NCBI GenBank assembly: GCA_003694205.1
Contig: RFKS01000322.1
Span: 1 to 5,224, forward strand
Length of the DNA stretch: 5,224 nucleotides
Direction: 5' to 3'
DNA from: Alphaproteobacteria bacterium
GTDB taxonomy: Bacteria > Pseudomonadota > Alphaproteobacteria > Sphingomonadales > Rhodothalassiaceae
Notes under the pieces: generated by a model
What the model was told of the DNA's origin: nothing
The model's database searches: none
The model's input: only the letters and a program-made list of their open reading frames with translations
Shown: positions 1-5,224 of the stretch, one piece after another
How the letters are laid out: the number at the start of each line of letters is the position of its first letter
Position numbering within the stretch: the first letter of the stretch is position 1
Made by a program: the position numbers and the translations under genes

Positions 1-426
1 CCGCGAGCGCAGGTCCGGCAGGCGCACCGGCCATTGCGCCGGCGCACTGCGCCCGTTCAAAAGCAGCCAGCCACCCTGTTCCCGCAGCCAGTTATAGAGA
101 TGCAGCAGATCGGCTTCGGAAAGCGTTCCGCCCGAGAGTGCTGCGTCGACGTCCTCGACGAGGATGGCGGCATTGCCGCGCCCGACCGCCGCCGGCGCCC
201 CGCCGAGCGCGTCGGCTTCGAGGCGCATGGCGCCGCTGCGCTCGCGCCAGATGGCGGCGAGATGCGTCTTCCCCGATCCCGCGGGACCGACAAGCGCCAG
301 CGCATGTCCCGGCCAGTCCGGCCAGCGATCGATAAAGGCGACCGCCGCGCGATTCGGCGTCGCGATCAGGAAATCGACGCCGTCATGACTGGTGCGGCAG
401 GGAAGCTCGAGCGCGAGTTGCGTCAT
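1..426 (-). CDS. hdaA: HdaA-type DnaA homologue, regulator of replication initiation (C-terminus cut by window edge)
   Basis: Proteins of this family are AAA+ homologues of DnaA that lack its DNA-binding domain. With the DNA-loaded sliding clamp they promote ATP hydrolysis by DnaA and prevent re-initiation of replication. The 142 visible residues start at ATG 426. Near the N-terminus, QLALELP (residues 3-9) resembles the clamp-binding motif of Hda proteins. Walker A is GPAGSGKT (47-54), Walker B is ILVEDVD (88-94), and a sensor-1-like stretch LLLNGRSAPAQW spans 121-132, followed by VRLPDLRSR at the edge. The P-loop follows the start closely, so the long N-terminal domains of full DnaA are absent. 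The sensor 2 and lid region lie off the window. A strong ribosome binding site, AGGAGG (431-436), sits four bases before the ATG, and the start overlaps the stop of the upstream membrane-protein gene by four bases. Another DnaA-like AAA+ protein is the only serious alternative. Confidence 0.88.
   Translation of the reverse strand, partial: MTQLALELPCRTSHDGVDFLIATPNRAAVAFIDRWPDWPGHALALVGPAGSGKTHLAAIWRERSGAMRLEADALGGAPAAVGRGNAAILVEDVDAALSGGTLSEADLLHLYNWLREQGGWLLLNGRSAPAQWPVRLPDLRSR
423..426 (-). promoter_or_regulatory. ATGA stop/start overlap, PerM-family gene to hdaA
   Basis: The TGA of the membrane-protein gene (423-425) and the ATG of hdaA (424-426) share bases. With AGGAGG at 431-436 inside the upstream gene, this arrangement favours re-initiation by the same ribosome, so expression of the two genes is probably coupled. 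Confidence 0.8.
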
Positions 427-1541
427 GCTTCCTCCTGCGTGGCAGATCCAGTATCGGCAAGCGGCGGGGGCGTCTGCGCGCCTGTCCCGGCGCGATAGCG
501 CGCCAGCGTCGTGCGCACGAGGACGGCGATCACCGCCGCCGCCGGAATGGCGACAAGCACGCCGACAAAGCCCGCCACCTCGCCGCCGGCGAAGACGGCA
601 AACAGCACCCAAAGGGGATGCAGGCGCACGTGCTTGCCGACCAGCCGCGGCGTGAGGATGGTGCCCTCCAGCGCCTGCGCCACGGCCCACACCGTCGCGA
701 CGAGCCCGAGCTGCGACCAGTCGGCACCCCATTGCGCGAACCCGACGGCGAGCGCGAGGCCGGCGGCAAAGATCATGCCGACGAAGGGAATGATGGTCAG
801 GACACCGGCGAGCAGCCCGAGCAGAAGACCGTAATCGAGGCCGATGGTGCTCCAGCCGAAGGCATAGATCACGGCCATCGCCACGACGACGGTGAGCTGC
901 CCGCGGACGAAGCCCGATAGAACCGTGTCGACGTCGGCGAGCATGGCCTTGATCGCCGGAGCCTCCCGCGGCGGCAAGAGGGTATCGAGATGGGCCAGGA
1001 TGCGGTCGTAGTCGCGCAGGAGATAAAAGGCGACCACCGGCGAAATCAGGATCAACGAGAAGAGGTTGAACAGCGCGATGCCGCCAGCAAAGAGCCCGCG
1101 CACGACATCACCCGCCGAGGCGAAACCCTTTTCGAGCGCGGCCGTCATGAGGCCCTGCGCTTCCTCGCGGGCCGATTCTCCGAACTCGGTGTTGACGAAG
1201 GACAGCAGTGAGTCGGCCCGTGCCCGCAGGGTGGCGAAAAGATCGGGCAGGGCATGCACGAGGTCGAGGATCTGGGCCTGGAGAAGCGGAAAGAGTGCCA
1301 CCACGACCGCCGTCGCCAGCGCGAAGAAGAGCCCGATGATGGCACCCGCCGCGAGCCCCCGCGGCACGCCCTTGTCCTCGAGGCGATCGGCCAGCGGGTC
1401 GAGCAGATAGGCGACCGCGAAGCCGGCGAGAAAGGGCAGCAGGATGGCCCGCGTCAGATAGGCAAGAAGAAGCGCCGCCGTGAGCAGCAGCCAGGGAAAC
1501 AGGCGCCGGTACAGAGTCGAACGATCTGCCTCGTCGCTCAT
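423..1541 (-). CDS. AI-2E/PerM family inner-membrane transporter
   Basis: This is a 372-residue polytopic membrane protein of the AI-2E transporter (PerM, formerly UPF0118) family. Members have been linked to autoinducer-2 export or Na+(Li+)/H+ antiport, but most have no proven substrate, so none is assigned here. Hydrophobic segments lie at about 13-30, 32-48, 63-86, 148-176, 212-230, 237-268, 278-293 and 309-343, with a soluble, partly helical stretch at about 88-147. Family-typical motifs are ISPVVAFYLLRDYDRI (166-181), the IIPFVGM turn (250-256), and ILTPRLVGKHVRLHPLW (295-311), followed by a glycine-rich final helix pair. Length fits the family. The C-terminal tail after about 350 is polar and poorly conserved in character. 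ATG 1541 overlaps the upstream stop codon by four bases, and GGGAGA (1551-1556) sits nine bases before it. The gene is the middle one of a three-gene operon. Confidence 0.9.
   Translation of the reverse strand: MSDEADRSTLYRRLFPWLLLTAALLLAYLTRAILLPFLAGFAVAYLLDPLADRLEDKGVPRGLAAGAIIGLFFALATAVVVALFPLLQAQILDLVHALPDLFATLRARADSLLSFVNTEFGESAREEAQGLMTAALEKGFASAGDVVRGLFAGGIALFNLFSLILISPVVAFYLLRDYDRILAHLDTLLPPREAPAIKAMLADVDTVLSGFVRGQLTVVVAMAVIYAFGWSTIGLDYGLLLGLLAGVLTIIPFVGMIFAAGLALAVGFAQWGADWSQLGLVATVWAVAQALEGTILTPRLVGKHVRLHPLWVLFAVFAGGEVAGFVGVLVAIPAAAVIAVLVRTTLARYRAGTGAQTPPPLADTGSATQEEA
1538..1541 (-). promoter_or_regulatory. ATGA stop/start overlap, DUF2066 gene to PerM-family gene
   Basis: The TGA of the DUF2066 gene (1538-1540) overlaps the ATG of the membrane-protein gene (1539-1541). 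The ribosome binding site GGGAGA (1551-1556) lies in the last codons of the upstream gene. This is the second identical junction in the operon. Confidence 0.8.
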
Positions 1542-2692
1542 GGGCTCCCCTCTCCCGGTGTCGGATCCGCCGTCGCCGTTGGCGGCACAAGCTCACGCAG
1601 CCTCAGCACCGCGCCATCCGCGCTGCCCTCGAGCATAAGTCCGGCTTCGGACAGGGCAAGCCGGAGCTGCTCGATCGACCCGGCAAACACGATTCGCAGG
1701 CGTGACACCGGCAAGGCGATCGAGACCGGATCGGCCTCGCGGACGAGGCTCACCGCAAGAAGACGGCCGCGCACGGCAAGCCAGTCGTTGACGTTGCGTA
1801 CCGGGACTTGCACCAGGAGGCGGGCGAGCTCGCTGCCCGCGATGAGCGTGCGGCCCTTCCACGCCGCATCGAGCCGGTCGAGCACCTGGTCCGCGGCACG
1901 CAGCAGGACCGCTGCACGATCCTCCCCCTCGCGGGCGAGGACCTCGCCCGATTCGTCGATCGCATCCTCGGGCCCGAGGCGCACCCGGTAGCGGATCGCA
2001 TAACGCCCGCTCGCCATATCGAAGCCCCCAATCGCCTCGGCAACGGCCATCTGCCGCACCTCGAGCGCGGCGGCGACCGGCCCGAATGCGGACGCCGCCA
2101 AGTTTTCGAGGCGCCGCGGTGCAAGCTGGCTGCGGACACGCGGCGTATCCTGCGGCAGCACATAGCGGATGAGACGGTTGTCCCAATCGGCCGCGAGCAG
2201 GGCACGGCGCCAGTCATGCTCGCCGAAAAGGCGCAGCACGCCACCGTCCGCGAACAAAGGCACCAGAAGATAGGGACCGGCCATGGATTCGGTATAGGCG
2301 ACGCCGGCCTCGGCAAAGAGCTGCCGCACGGCGTCCGCGCGGAAGGCGACATTGACCGTCGCCAGATAGCGCGTCGGCGAGCGCCGCTCCTCGACGATAT
2401 CGACCGCGCGCACAAGCGATTCCATGAGCGCCGGATCCGGCGCCGGCAACGCCGCCACGTCCTGCGCCGCCACGAGCTTCTCGAGAAGGGTGCGATAGGC
2501 CCGCTCCTGCGCCTCCTCGAGCGCCTCGCGGCGGGCCGCGGTAGCGGTGCTTGCGGTCACGTCGACGGCGATCCGGTAGACCGTAAAGAGCGTCTCGTCG
2601 CTCCCGTCGGCCGCCCTCACCAAGCGCACGGGTGCGGCCAGCCACATTGCGGTGACGACAAGGAGGGCGAGCAAGGGACGCAAGACGTTCAT
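1538..2692 (-). CDS. DUF2066 family protein with signal peptide, function unknown
   Basis: This 384-residue protein matches the general pattern of DUF2066. Near the start is a YRIAVDVTA segment (39-47) followed by an alanine- and arginine-rich helix (about 49-75). Then come a RSPTRYLATVNVAFR strand (104-118), a helix ending in AGVAYTES (129-136), and a LLVPLF strand (142-147). A further domain at about 290-367 contains VPVRNVNDWLAVRGRL and ends in a predicted alpha/beta unit. No catalytic motif is recognisable. The N-terminus is a classical signal peptide: one Arg, a hydrophobic core (7-20) and a likely cleavage after VRA at residue 27. It should therefore act in the periplasm, with no obvious lipobox or later membrane segment. 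It is the first gene of the operon. A GAAAGGAG ribosome binding site (2696-2703) lies three bases before ATG 2692, which is close, but the signal peptide supports this start. The family has no established function that I can state. Confidence 0.82.
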   Translation of the reverse strand: MNVLRPLLALLVVTAMWLAAPVRLVRAADGSDETLFTVYRIAVDVTASTATAARREALEEAQERAYRTLLEKLVAAQDVAALPAPDPALMESLVRAVDIVEERRSPTRYLATVNVAFRADAVRQLFAEAGVAYTESMAGPYLLVPLFADGGVLRLFGEHDWRRALLAADWDNRLIRYVLPQDTPRVRSQLAPRRLENLAASAFGPVAAALEVRQMAVAEAIGGFDMASGRYAIRYRVRLGPEDAIDESGEVLAREGEDRAAVLLRAADQVLDRLDAAWKGRTLIAGSELARLLVQVPVRNVNDWLAVRGRLLAVSLVREADPVSIALPVSRLRIVFAGSIEQLRLALSEAGLMLEGSADGAVLRLRELVPPTATADPTPGEGSP

Positions 2693-2695
2693 CGG

Positions 2696-2703
2696 CTCCT
2701 TTC
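2696..2703 (-). promoter_or_regulatory. Ribosome binding site of the DUF2066 gene
   Basis: On the minus strand this reads GAAAGGAG, a good anti-16S match, ending three bases before ATG 2692. The spacing is shorter than usual. No in-frame start downstream would keep the complete signal peptide, so the ATG at 2692 is preferred. Confidence 0.6.
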
Positions 2704-2730
2704 GGCGTGTTCCCCTTTGGTTCCGCCATC

Positions 2731-2760
2731 ACTATAGACGAGCCCGGCAGGGCGGGGAAA
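2731..2760 (-). promoter_or_regulatory. Possible promoter of the DUF2066-PerM-hdaA operon
   Basis: On the minus strand, TATAGT (2731-2736) is a good -10 hexamer. Upstream at an 18-base spacing lies TTTCCC (2755-2760), a weak -35 with three matches to TTGACA. Transcription would begin near 2725, giving a leader of about 33 bases. The location in the divergent gap is right, but the match is modest and chance is possible. Confidence 0.35.
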
Positions 2761-2820
2761 GCTCCCATGCGATTGCGGCGAGCCTGCGGCAGGAGGGCGA
2801 GAAGAGGCTTGCCCTTGGCG

Positions 2821-2839
2821 GCGGTTTCACCGCATTTTT
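2821..2839 (+). terminator. Small terminator-like hairpin in the purM leader
   Basis: GCGGT-TTC-ACCGC (2821-2833) forms a perfect five-pair stem with a three-base loop. After one A it is followed by five Ts (2835-2839). This has the layout of an intrinsic terminator on the plus strand, 40 bases before the purM start. The stem is short, so it may be weak or a chance structure. It could block read-through into purM or act as an attenuator. Confidence 0.3.
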
Positions 2840-2878
2840 GCCCGGTCGCGGCAGGAAGGGGGCGCAGCGGGCAGGGCC

Positions 2879-4018
2879 ATGGGCACCGACAGGAAAAAGA
2901 AAGCGCGGCGCGCGCGGTACAGCTACGCCGACGCCGGCGTCGATATCGCCGCCGGGAACGCACTCGTGCGGGCGATCGCGCCGGCCGCCGCCGCCACCCG
3001 GCGTCCCGGCGCCGATGCCGCGCTGGGTGGATTTGGCGCCATCTTCGATCTCGCCGCGAGCGGCTATCGCGATCCGCTGCTCGTCGCCGGCACCGACGGC
3101 GTCGGAACCAAGCTCCGGATCGCCGCCGAGATCGGCCGGCATCAAGGGATCGGCATTGATCTCGTCGCCATGTGCGCAAACGATATCCTCGTGCAGGGGG
3201 CCGAGCCCCTCTTCTTTCTTGATTATTTTGCGACCGGGCGTCTTGATCCGGCGGTCGCCGTCGAGGTCGTCAAAGGTATCGCCGAAGGGTGCCAACAGGC
3301 CGGCTGTGCCCTGATCGGCGGCGAAACGGCCGAGATGCCGGGGCATTATGCGCCCGGCGACTACGACCTCGCCGGCTTCGTCGTCGGTGCCGTCGAGCGT
3401 GAGCGGCTGCTCACCGGTGTCGAAATCGCCGCCGGAGACATCGTCCTCGGGCTCGCCTCCTCGGGCGCGCATGCGAACGGGTTCTCGCTCATCCGCCGGC
3501 TGGTTGCCGACCGCGGCCTCGCCTATGACGGCCCGGCACCCTTCGATTCCGGCAAGGGCCTCGGCGCCGCCCTCCTCACGCCGACGCGGATCTATGTCCG
3601 GAGCCTTCTGCCCCTTCTCCGGGCCGGACGCATCCGGGGCCTCGCCCATATCACCGGAGGCGGCCTGCTCGAGAATGTTCCGCGCATCCTGCCGAAAGGT
3701 CTCGCCGCGCACATCGATGCCGGAACCTGGCCACTGCCGCCACTCTTCGCCTGGCTCAGGGAACTCGGCAAGATCGACATTGGCGAGATGTTGCGCACCT
3801 TCAATTGTGGTATCGGCATGGTGGTGATCGTCGCCGCGGCCGAGGCCACAGACATCGCCCGTGAGCTGGCCGCGGCGGGCGAGACGGTCTGGCGCATCGG
3901 CGGGATCGAGCCAGGTGCTGATGATGCACCGGCCACCGTGGTGACCGGAGGCAAGGGCTGCTGGGGTGAAGCGGACGGATTCCGCGTACCGGACGCCACC
4001 GCATCGGAGATGGCGTGA
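2879..4018 (+). CDS. purM: Phosphoribosylformylglycinamidine cyclo-ligase (AIR synthetase)
   Basis: PurM is the cytosolic enzyme that closes the imidazole ring in de novo purine synthesis, turning FGAM and ATP into AIR, ADP and phosphate. The 379 residues align along the whole length with the E. coli enzyme as I remember it (345 residues). Hallmarks are [16 protein letters not shown] (15-30), LGGFGAIF (49-56), the nucleotide-binding GTDGVGTKL (71-79), [20 protein letters not shown] (92-111), [11 protein letters not shown] (145-155), [13 protein letters not shown] (192-204), LTPTRIYV (233-240), [16 protein letters not shown] (257-272) and [10 protein letters not shown] (306-315). All key glycine-rich and acidic positions look intact. 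The N-terminus has a short basic run (KKKARRAR), and about 20 residues follow the usual end. ATG 2879 is chosen because it precedes the first conserved motif by a normal distance. Its ribosome binding site is poor: GCAGGG is only two bases away, and AGGAAGGGGG is 17 bases away. purN follows directly. Confidence 0.97.
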   Translation: MGTDRKKKARRARYSYADAGVDIAAGNALVRAIAPAAAATRRPGADAALGGFGAIFDLAASGYRDPLLVAGTDGVGTKLRIAAEIGRHQGIGIDLVAMCANDILVQGAEPLFFLDYFATGRLDPAVAVEVVKGIAEGCQQAGCALIGGETAEMPGHYAPGDYDLAGFVVGAVERERLLTGVEIAAGDIVLGLASSGAHANGFSLIRRLVADRGLAYDGPAPFDSGKGLGAALLTPTRIYVRSLLPLLRAGRIRGLAHITGGGLLENVPRILPKGLAAHIDAGTWPLPPLFAWLRELGKIDIGEMLRTFNCGIGMVVIVAAAEATDIARELAAAGETVWRIGGIEPGADDAPATVVTGGKGCWGEADGFRVPDATASEMA

Positions 4019-4685
4019 TGGCTCGCTTGCGACTGGTATCCTCATTTCCGGCCGTGGCAGCAATCTCAGGGCGCTGATCGAGGCCTGCCGTGACCCCGAC
4101 TACCCGGCCGAAGTCAGACTGGTGATTTCGGACCGGCCCGGGGCGCCCGGGCTTGCACATGCGCAAGAAGCGGGGATCGAGTCACTGGTCGTCGATTACC
4201 GTGAATTCGCCGACCGCAACGCCTTCGACGAGGCCCTGCATGCGGCGCTCGTCGACGCCGGCGTCGAGCTCGTATGCCTCGCCGGTTTCATGCGCCTTCT
4301 CGACCCCGACTTCGTCAACCGCTGGCGCAACCGCCTGATCAATATCCACCCCTCGCTGCTGCCCGCCTACAAGGGGCTCCGGACCCACGAGCGGGTGATC
4401 GAGGACGGGGTCCGCTTCACCGGATGCACGGTGCATTTCGTGCGTGCGGAGATGGACAGCGGGCCGGTGATCGTGCAGGCGGTGGTGCCGGTGGCGCCGG
4501 ACGACACGCCCGCAAGTCTCGCCGCCCGCGTGCTCGAATACGAACACCGGATCTATGCCGAGGCGGTTCGACTGATCGCCAGCGGGGCGGCCCGGGTTTC
4601 CGGGTCGCGCGTCGTTATCAAGGATGCATCGACGCCCGCGGCGGGTCTCATCAGCCCGCTGCCGGGCACACCGCGCGAGGACTGA
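3966..4685 (+). CDS. purN: Phosphoribosylglycinamide formyltransferase (GART), 5' end uncertain
   Basis: PurN transfers a formyl group from 10-formyltetrahydrofolate to GAR, the third step of de novo purine synthesis. Conserved parts, numbered from the GTG, are [16 protein letters not shown] (23-38), [13 protein letters not shown] (105-117), [16 protein letters not shown] (126-141) with catalytic Asn126 and His128, CTVHFV (154-159) and the catalytic Asp164 in [11 protein letters not shown]. The fold is complete. The start is the problem: the only usual start codon in this frame is GTG 3966, which overlaps purM by 53 bases and adds about 22 residues unlike the family. GGAGG (3947-3951) is 14 bases before it. 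The better signals, GGAGA and ATG 4018, are one frame off. Restoring one base between about 4021 and 4032 would give a protein beginning [16 protein letters not shown], about 222 residues long and family-like. A sequence error or a real deletion is likely. The product identity itself is secure. Confidence 0.92.
   Translation: MKRTDSAYRTPPHRRWRDGSLATGILISGRGSNLRALIEACRDPDYPAEVRLVISDRPGAPGLAHAQEAGIESLVVDYREFADRNAFDEALHAALVDAGVELVCLAGFMRLLDPDFVNRWRNRLINIHPSLLPAYKGLRTHERVIEDGVRFTGCTVHFVRAEMDSGPVIVQAVVPVAPDDTPASLAARVLEYEHRIYAEAVRLIASGAARVSGSRVVIKDASTPAAGLISPLPGTPRED
4006..4010 (+). promoter_or_regulatory. Shine-Dalgarno site for the apparent original purN start (ATG 4018)
   Basis: GGAGA lies seven bases before ATG 4018, an ideal spacing, and that ATG shares its A with the purM TGA (4016-4018). 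The site therefore appears built to start purN. In the sequence as given, however, this ATG opens only a 19-codon frame ending at TGA 4075-4077, out of frame with the PurN protein. Confidence 0.6.
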
Positions 4686-4704
4686 CGCCAACCGCATGGG
4701 CGGC

Positions 4705-4733
4705 GGCCCCTGCCGCGCCGCGCGGCAAGGGCC
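4705..4733. terminator. Strong GC-rich hairpin between convergent purN and rpsI
   Basis: The arms 4705-4717 and 4721-4733 pair over 13 positions with a single C/A mismatch at position six and a three-base loop (CCG). The hairpin fills most of the 68-base gap between the stops of purN (4685) and rpsI (4754). It could therefore serve transcripts arriving from either side. Neither flank has a T run, so it would be a hairpin-only terminator or a 3' end stabiliser rather than a textbook intrinsic terminator. Confidence 0.55.
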
Positions 4734-4753
4734 ATATCCCGGCGAATCCCGGC

Positions 4754-5224
4754 TCAGCGCTTGGAGAACTGGAAGCTTCTGCGCGCCTTGCGCTTGCCGT
4801 ACTTCTTGCGCTCGACAACACGCGGATCGCGCCGCAGGAAGCCGGCCGCCTTGAGGGGTGCGCGCAGCTCGGGCTCATAGCGCTGCAGCGCCTGCGCGAT
4901 GCCGTGCTTGACCGCGCCCGCCTGCCCCGACAGGCCGCCACCCTTGACCGTCGCGATGACGTCATACTGGTCGCGCCGGCCGGCCACCTCGAAGGGCTGG
5001 TTGACGATCAGTCGTAGCGTCGCGCGGGCGAAATACTGCTCCTGGTCGCGGCCGTTCACCGTGATGCGGCCGCTGCCCGGCTTGATCCACACGCGCGCAA
5101 CCGAATCCTTGCGCCGCCCCGTGGCGTAGGCCCGGCCCTTGTCGTCGATCTCCGGGGTGCGTTCGACCGGCGCGGCAACCGCGGCCTCCGCCTCGCCGGC
5201 GGTCAGCTCCTTGAGATCCTCGAG
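4754..5224 (-). CDS. rpsI: 30S ribosomal protein S9 (N-terminus cut by window edge)
   Basis: S9 is a small-subunit ribosomal protein whose C-terminal tail reaches the P site and touches the tRNA anticodon stem-loop. The 156 visible residues include [20 protein letters not shown] (30-49), the family signature region [19 protein letters not shown] (95-113), [20 protein letters not shown] (130-149) and the invariant tail ending SKR. About 30 residues precede the part matching E. coli S9. They are rich in Ala and Glu ([14 protein letters not shown], 6-19), as in other alphaproteobacterial S9 proteins. No in-frame ATG is present up to base 5224, so the start lies just beyond the window, probably only a few codons away. 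The GTG at 5092 would remove the conserved GRRKDSVAR segment and is not the start. rplM is the usual upstream partner but is not visible here. Confidence 0.96.
   Translation of the reverse strand, partial: LEDLKELTAGEAEAAVAAPVERTPEIDDKGRAYATGRRKDSVARVWIKPGSGRITVNGRDQEQYFARATLRLIVNQPFEVAGRRDQYDVIATVKGGGLSGQAGAVKHGIAQALQRYEPELRAPLKAAGFLRRDPRVVERKKYGKRKARRSFQFSKR

Larger units (their letters stand above)
2693..2878. other. Divergent intergenic region between the DUF2066 gene and purM
   Basis: This 186-base gap must hold the promoters of both operons. On the minus side a TATAGT -10 candidate is visible. On the plus side I see no convincing promoter. The best pair is TTGCCC (2809-2814) with CATTTT (2833-2838), at 18-base spacing and only a weak match. 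A small hairpin with a T run lies at 2821-2839. AGGAAGGGGG (2852-2861) is purine-rich but 17 bases from the purM ATG. No recognised riboswitch or PurR-type operator was identified, and no coding region is convincing here. Confidence 0.6.

Noticed and set aside
1254..1991. A 245-codon plus-strand open frame across the PerM/DUF2066 junction
   Set aside because: It spans two well-supported genes in antisense and has an Arg/Ser-rich translation typical of shadow frames.
1808..2737. A 309-codon open frame on the plus strand opposite the DUF2066 gene
   Set aside because: Its composition is charged and low in hydrophobic order, it has no recognised motif, and the opposite strand encodes a coherent signal-peptide protein joined by tight overlaps to its neighbours.
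2732..4063. A 443-codon open frame on the minus strand opposite purM
   Set aside because: It is an antisense shadow of a highly conserved purM. Its translation shows no recognisable domain, and long antisense frames are expected in G+C-rich coding DNA.
4018..4077. A 19-codon frame starting at ATG 4018 as a separate small gene or leader peptide
   Set aside because: The first five codons look like a PurN N-terminus and the rest is a frame-shifted reading of the conserved PurN motif, so it is better explained as the original purN start.
5083..5091. TGATCCACA, one base from a DnaA box
   Set aside because: It is single, imperfect and lies in conserved S9 codons. It does not suggest an origin or DnaA regulation.
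4754..5092. GTG 5092 as the rpsI start
   Set aside because: Strongly conserved S9 residues ([11 protein letters not shown]) lie upstream in the same open frame, so the real start is beyond the window edge.
1..5224. Mobile element, CRISPR array, toxin-antitoxin or defence system
   Set aside because: Every gene is a recognisable housekeeping or envelope gene with tight spacing. No direct repeats, transposase motifs or abrupt composition changes were seen.

Overview
The window looks like a G+C-rich alphaproteobacterial chromosome, possibly of the Rhodospirillales. The order is a guess from protein character, not from a search. The signs are G+C that looks like roughly two thirds by eye, a short HdaA-type DnaA homologue with an intact Walker A motif and an N-terminal clamp-binding-like motif, and an S9 ribosomal protein with the N-terminal extension common in this class. 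No mobile element, tRNA, rRNA or CRISPR array is visible, and the genes are packed tightly.

The left half (1-2692) is a minus-strand operon of three genes. In order of transcription they are a secreted DUF2066-family protein of unknown function, an AI-2E/PerM-family membrane protein, and hdaA, which runs off the left edge. Each junction is a 4-base ATGA overlap, so translation is probably coupled. The operon joins two envelope proteins to a regulator of replication initiation. A 186-base divergent intergenic region (2693-2878) follows. It holds a possible minus-strand promoter and a small hairpin with a T run upstream of purM.

The right half holds purM and purN on the plus strand, which encode the fifth and third steps of de novo purine synthesis. 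Next come a short convergent intergenic region with a strong hairpin and rpsI on the minus strand, cut at the right edge just short of its start codon.

The window is largely ordinary housekeeping DNA, and I found no convincing new system. The best point for a second look is the 5' end of purN. A well-placed Shine-Dalgarno sequence and an ATG overlapping the purM stop lie in the wrong frame for PurN. The purN frame can begin only at a GTG 53 bases inside purM. This fits a one-base deletion, either real or an assembly error, with the GTG as a possible surviving start.
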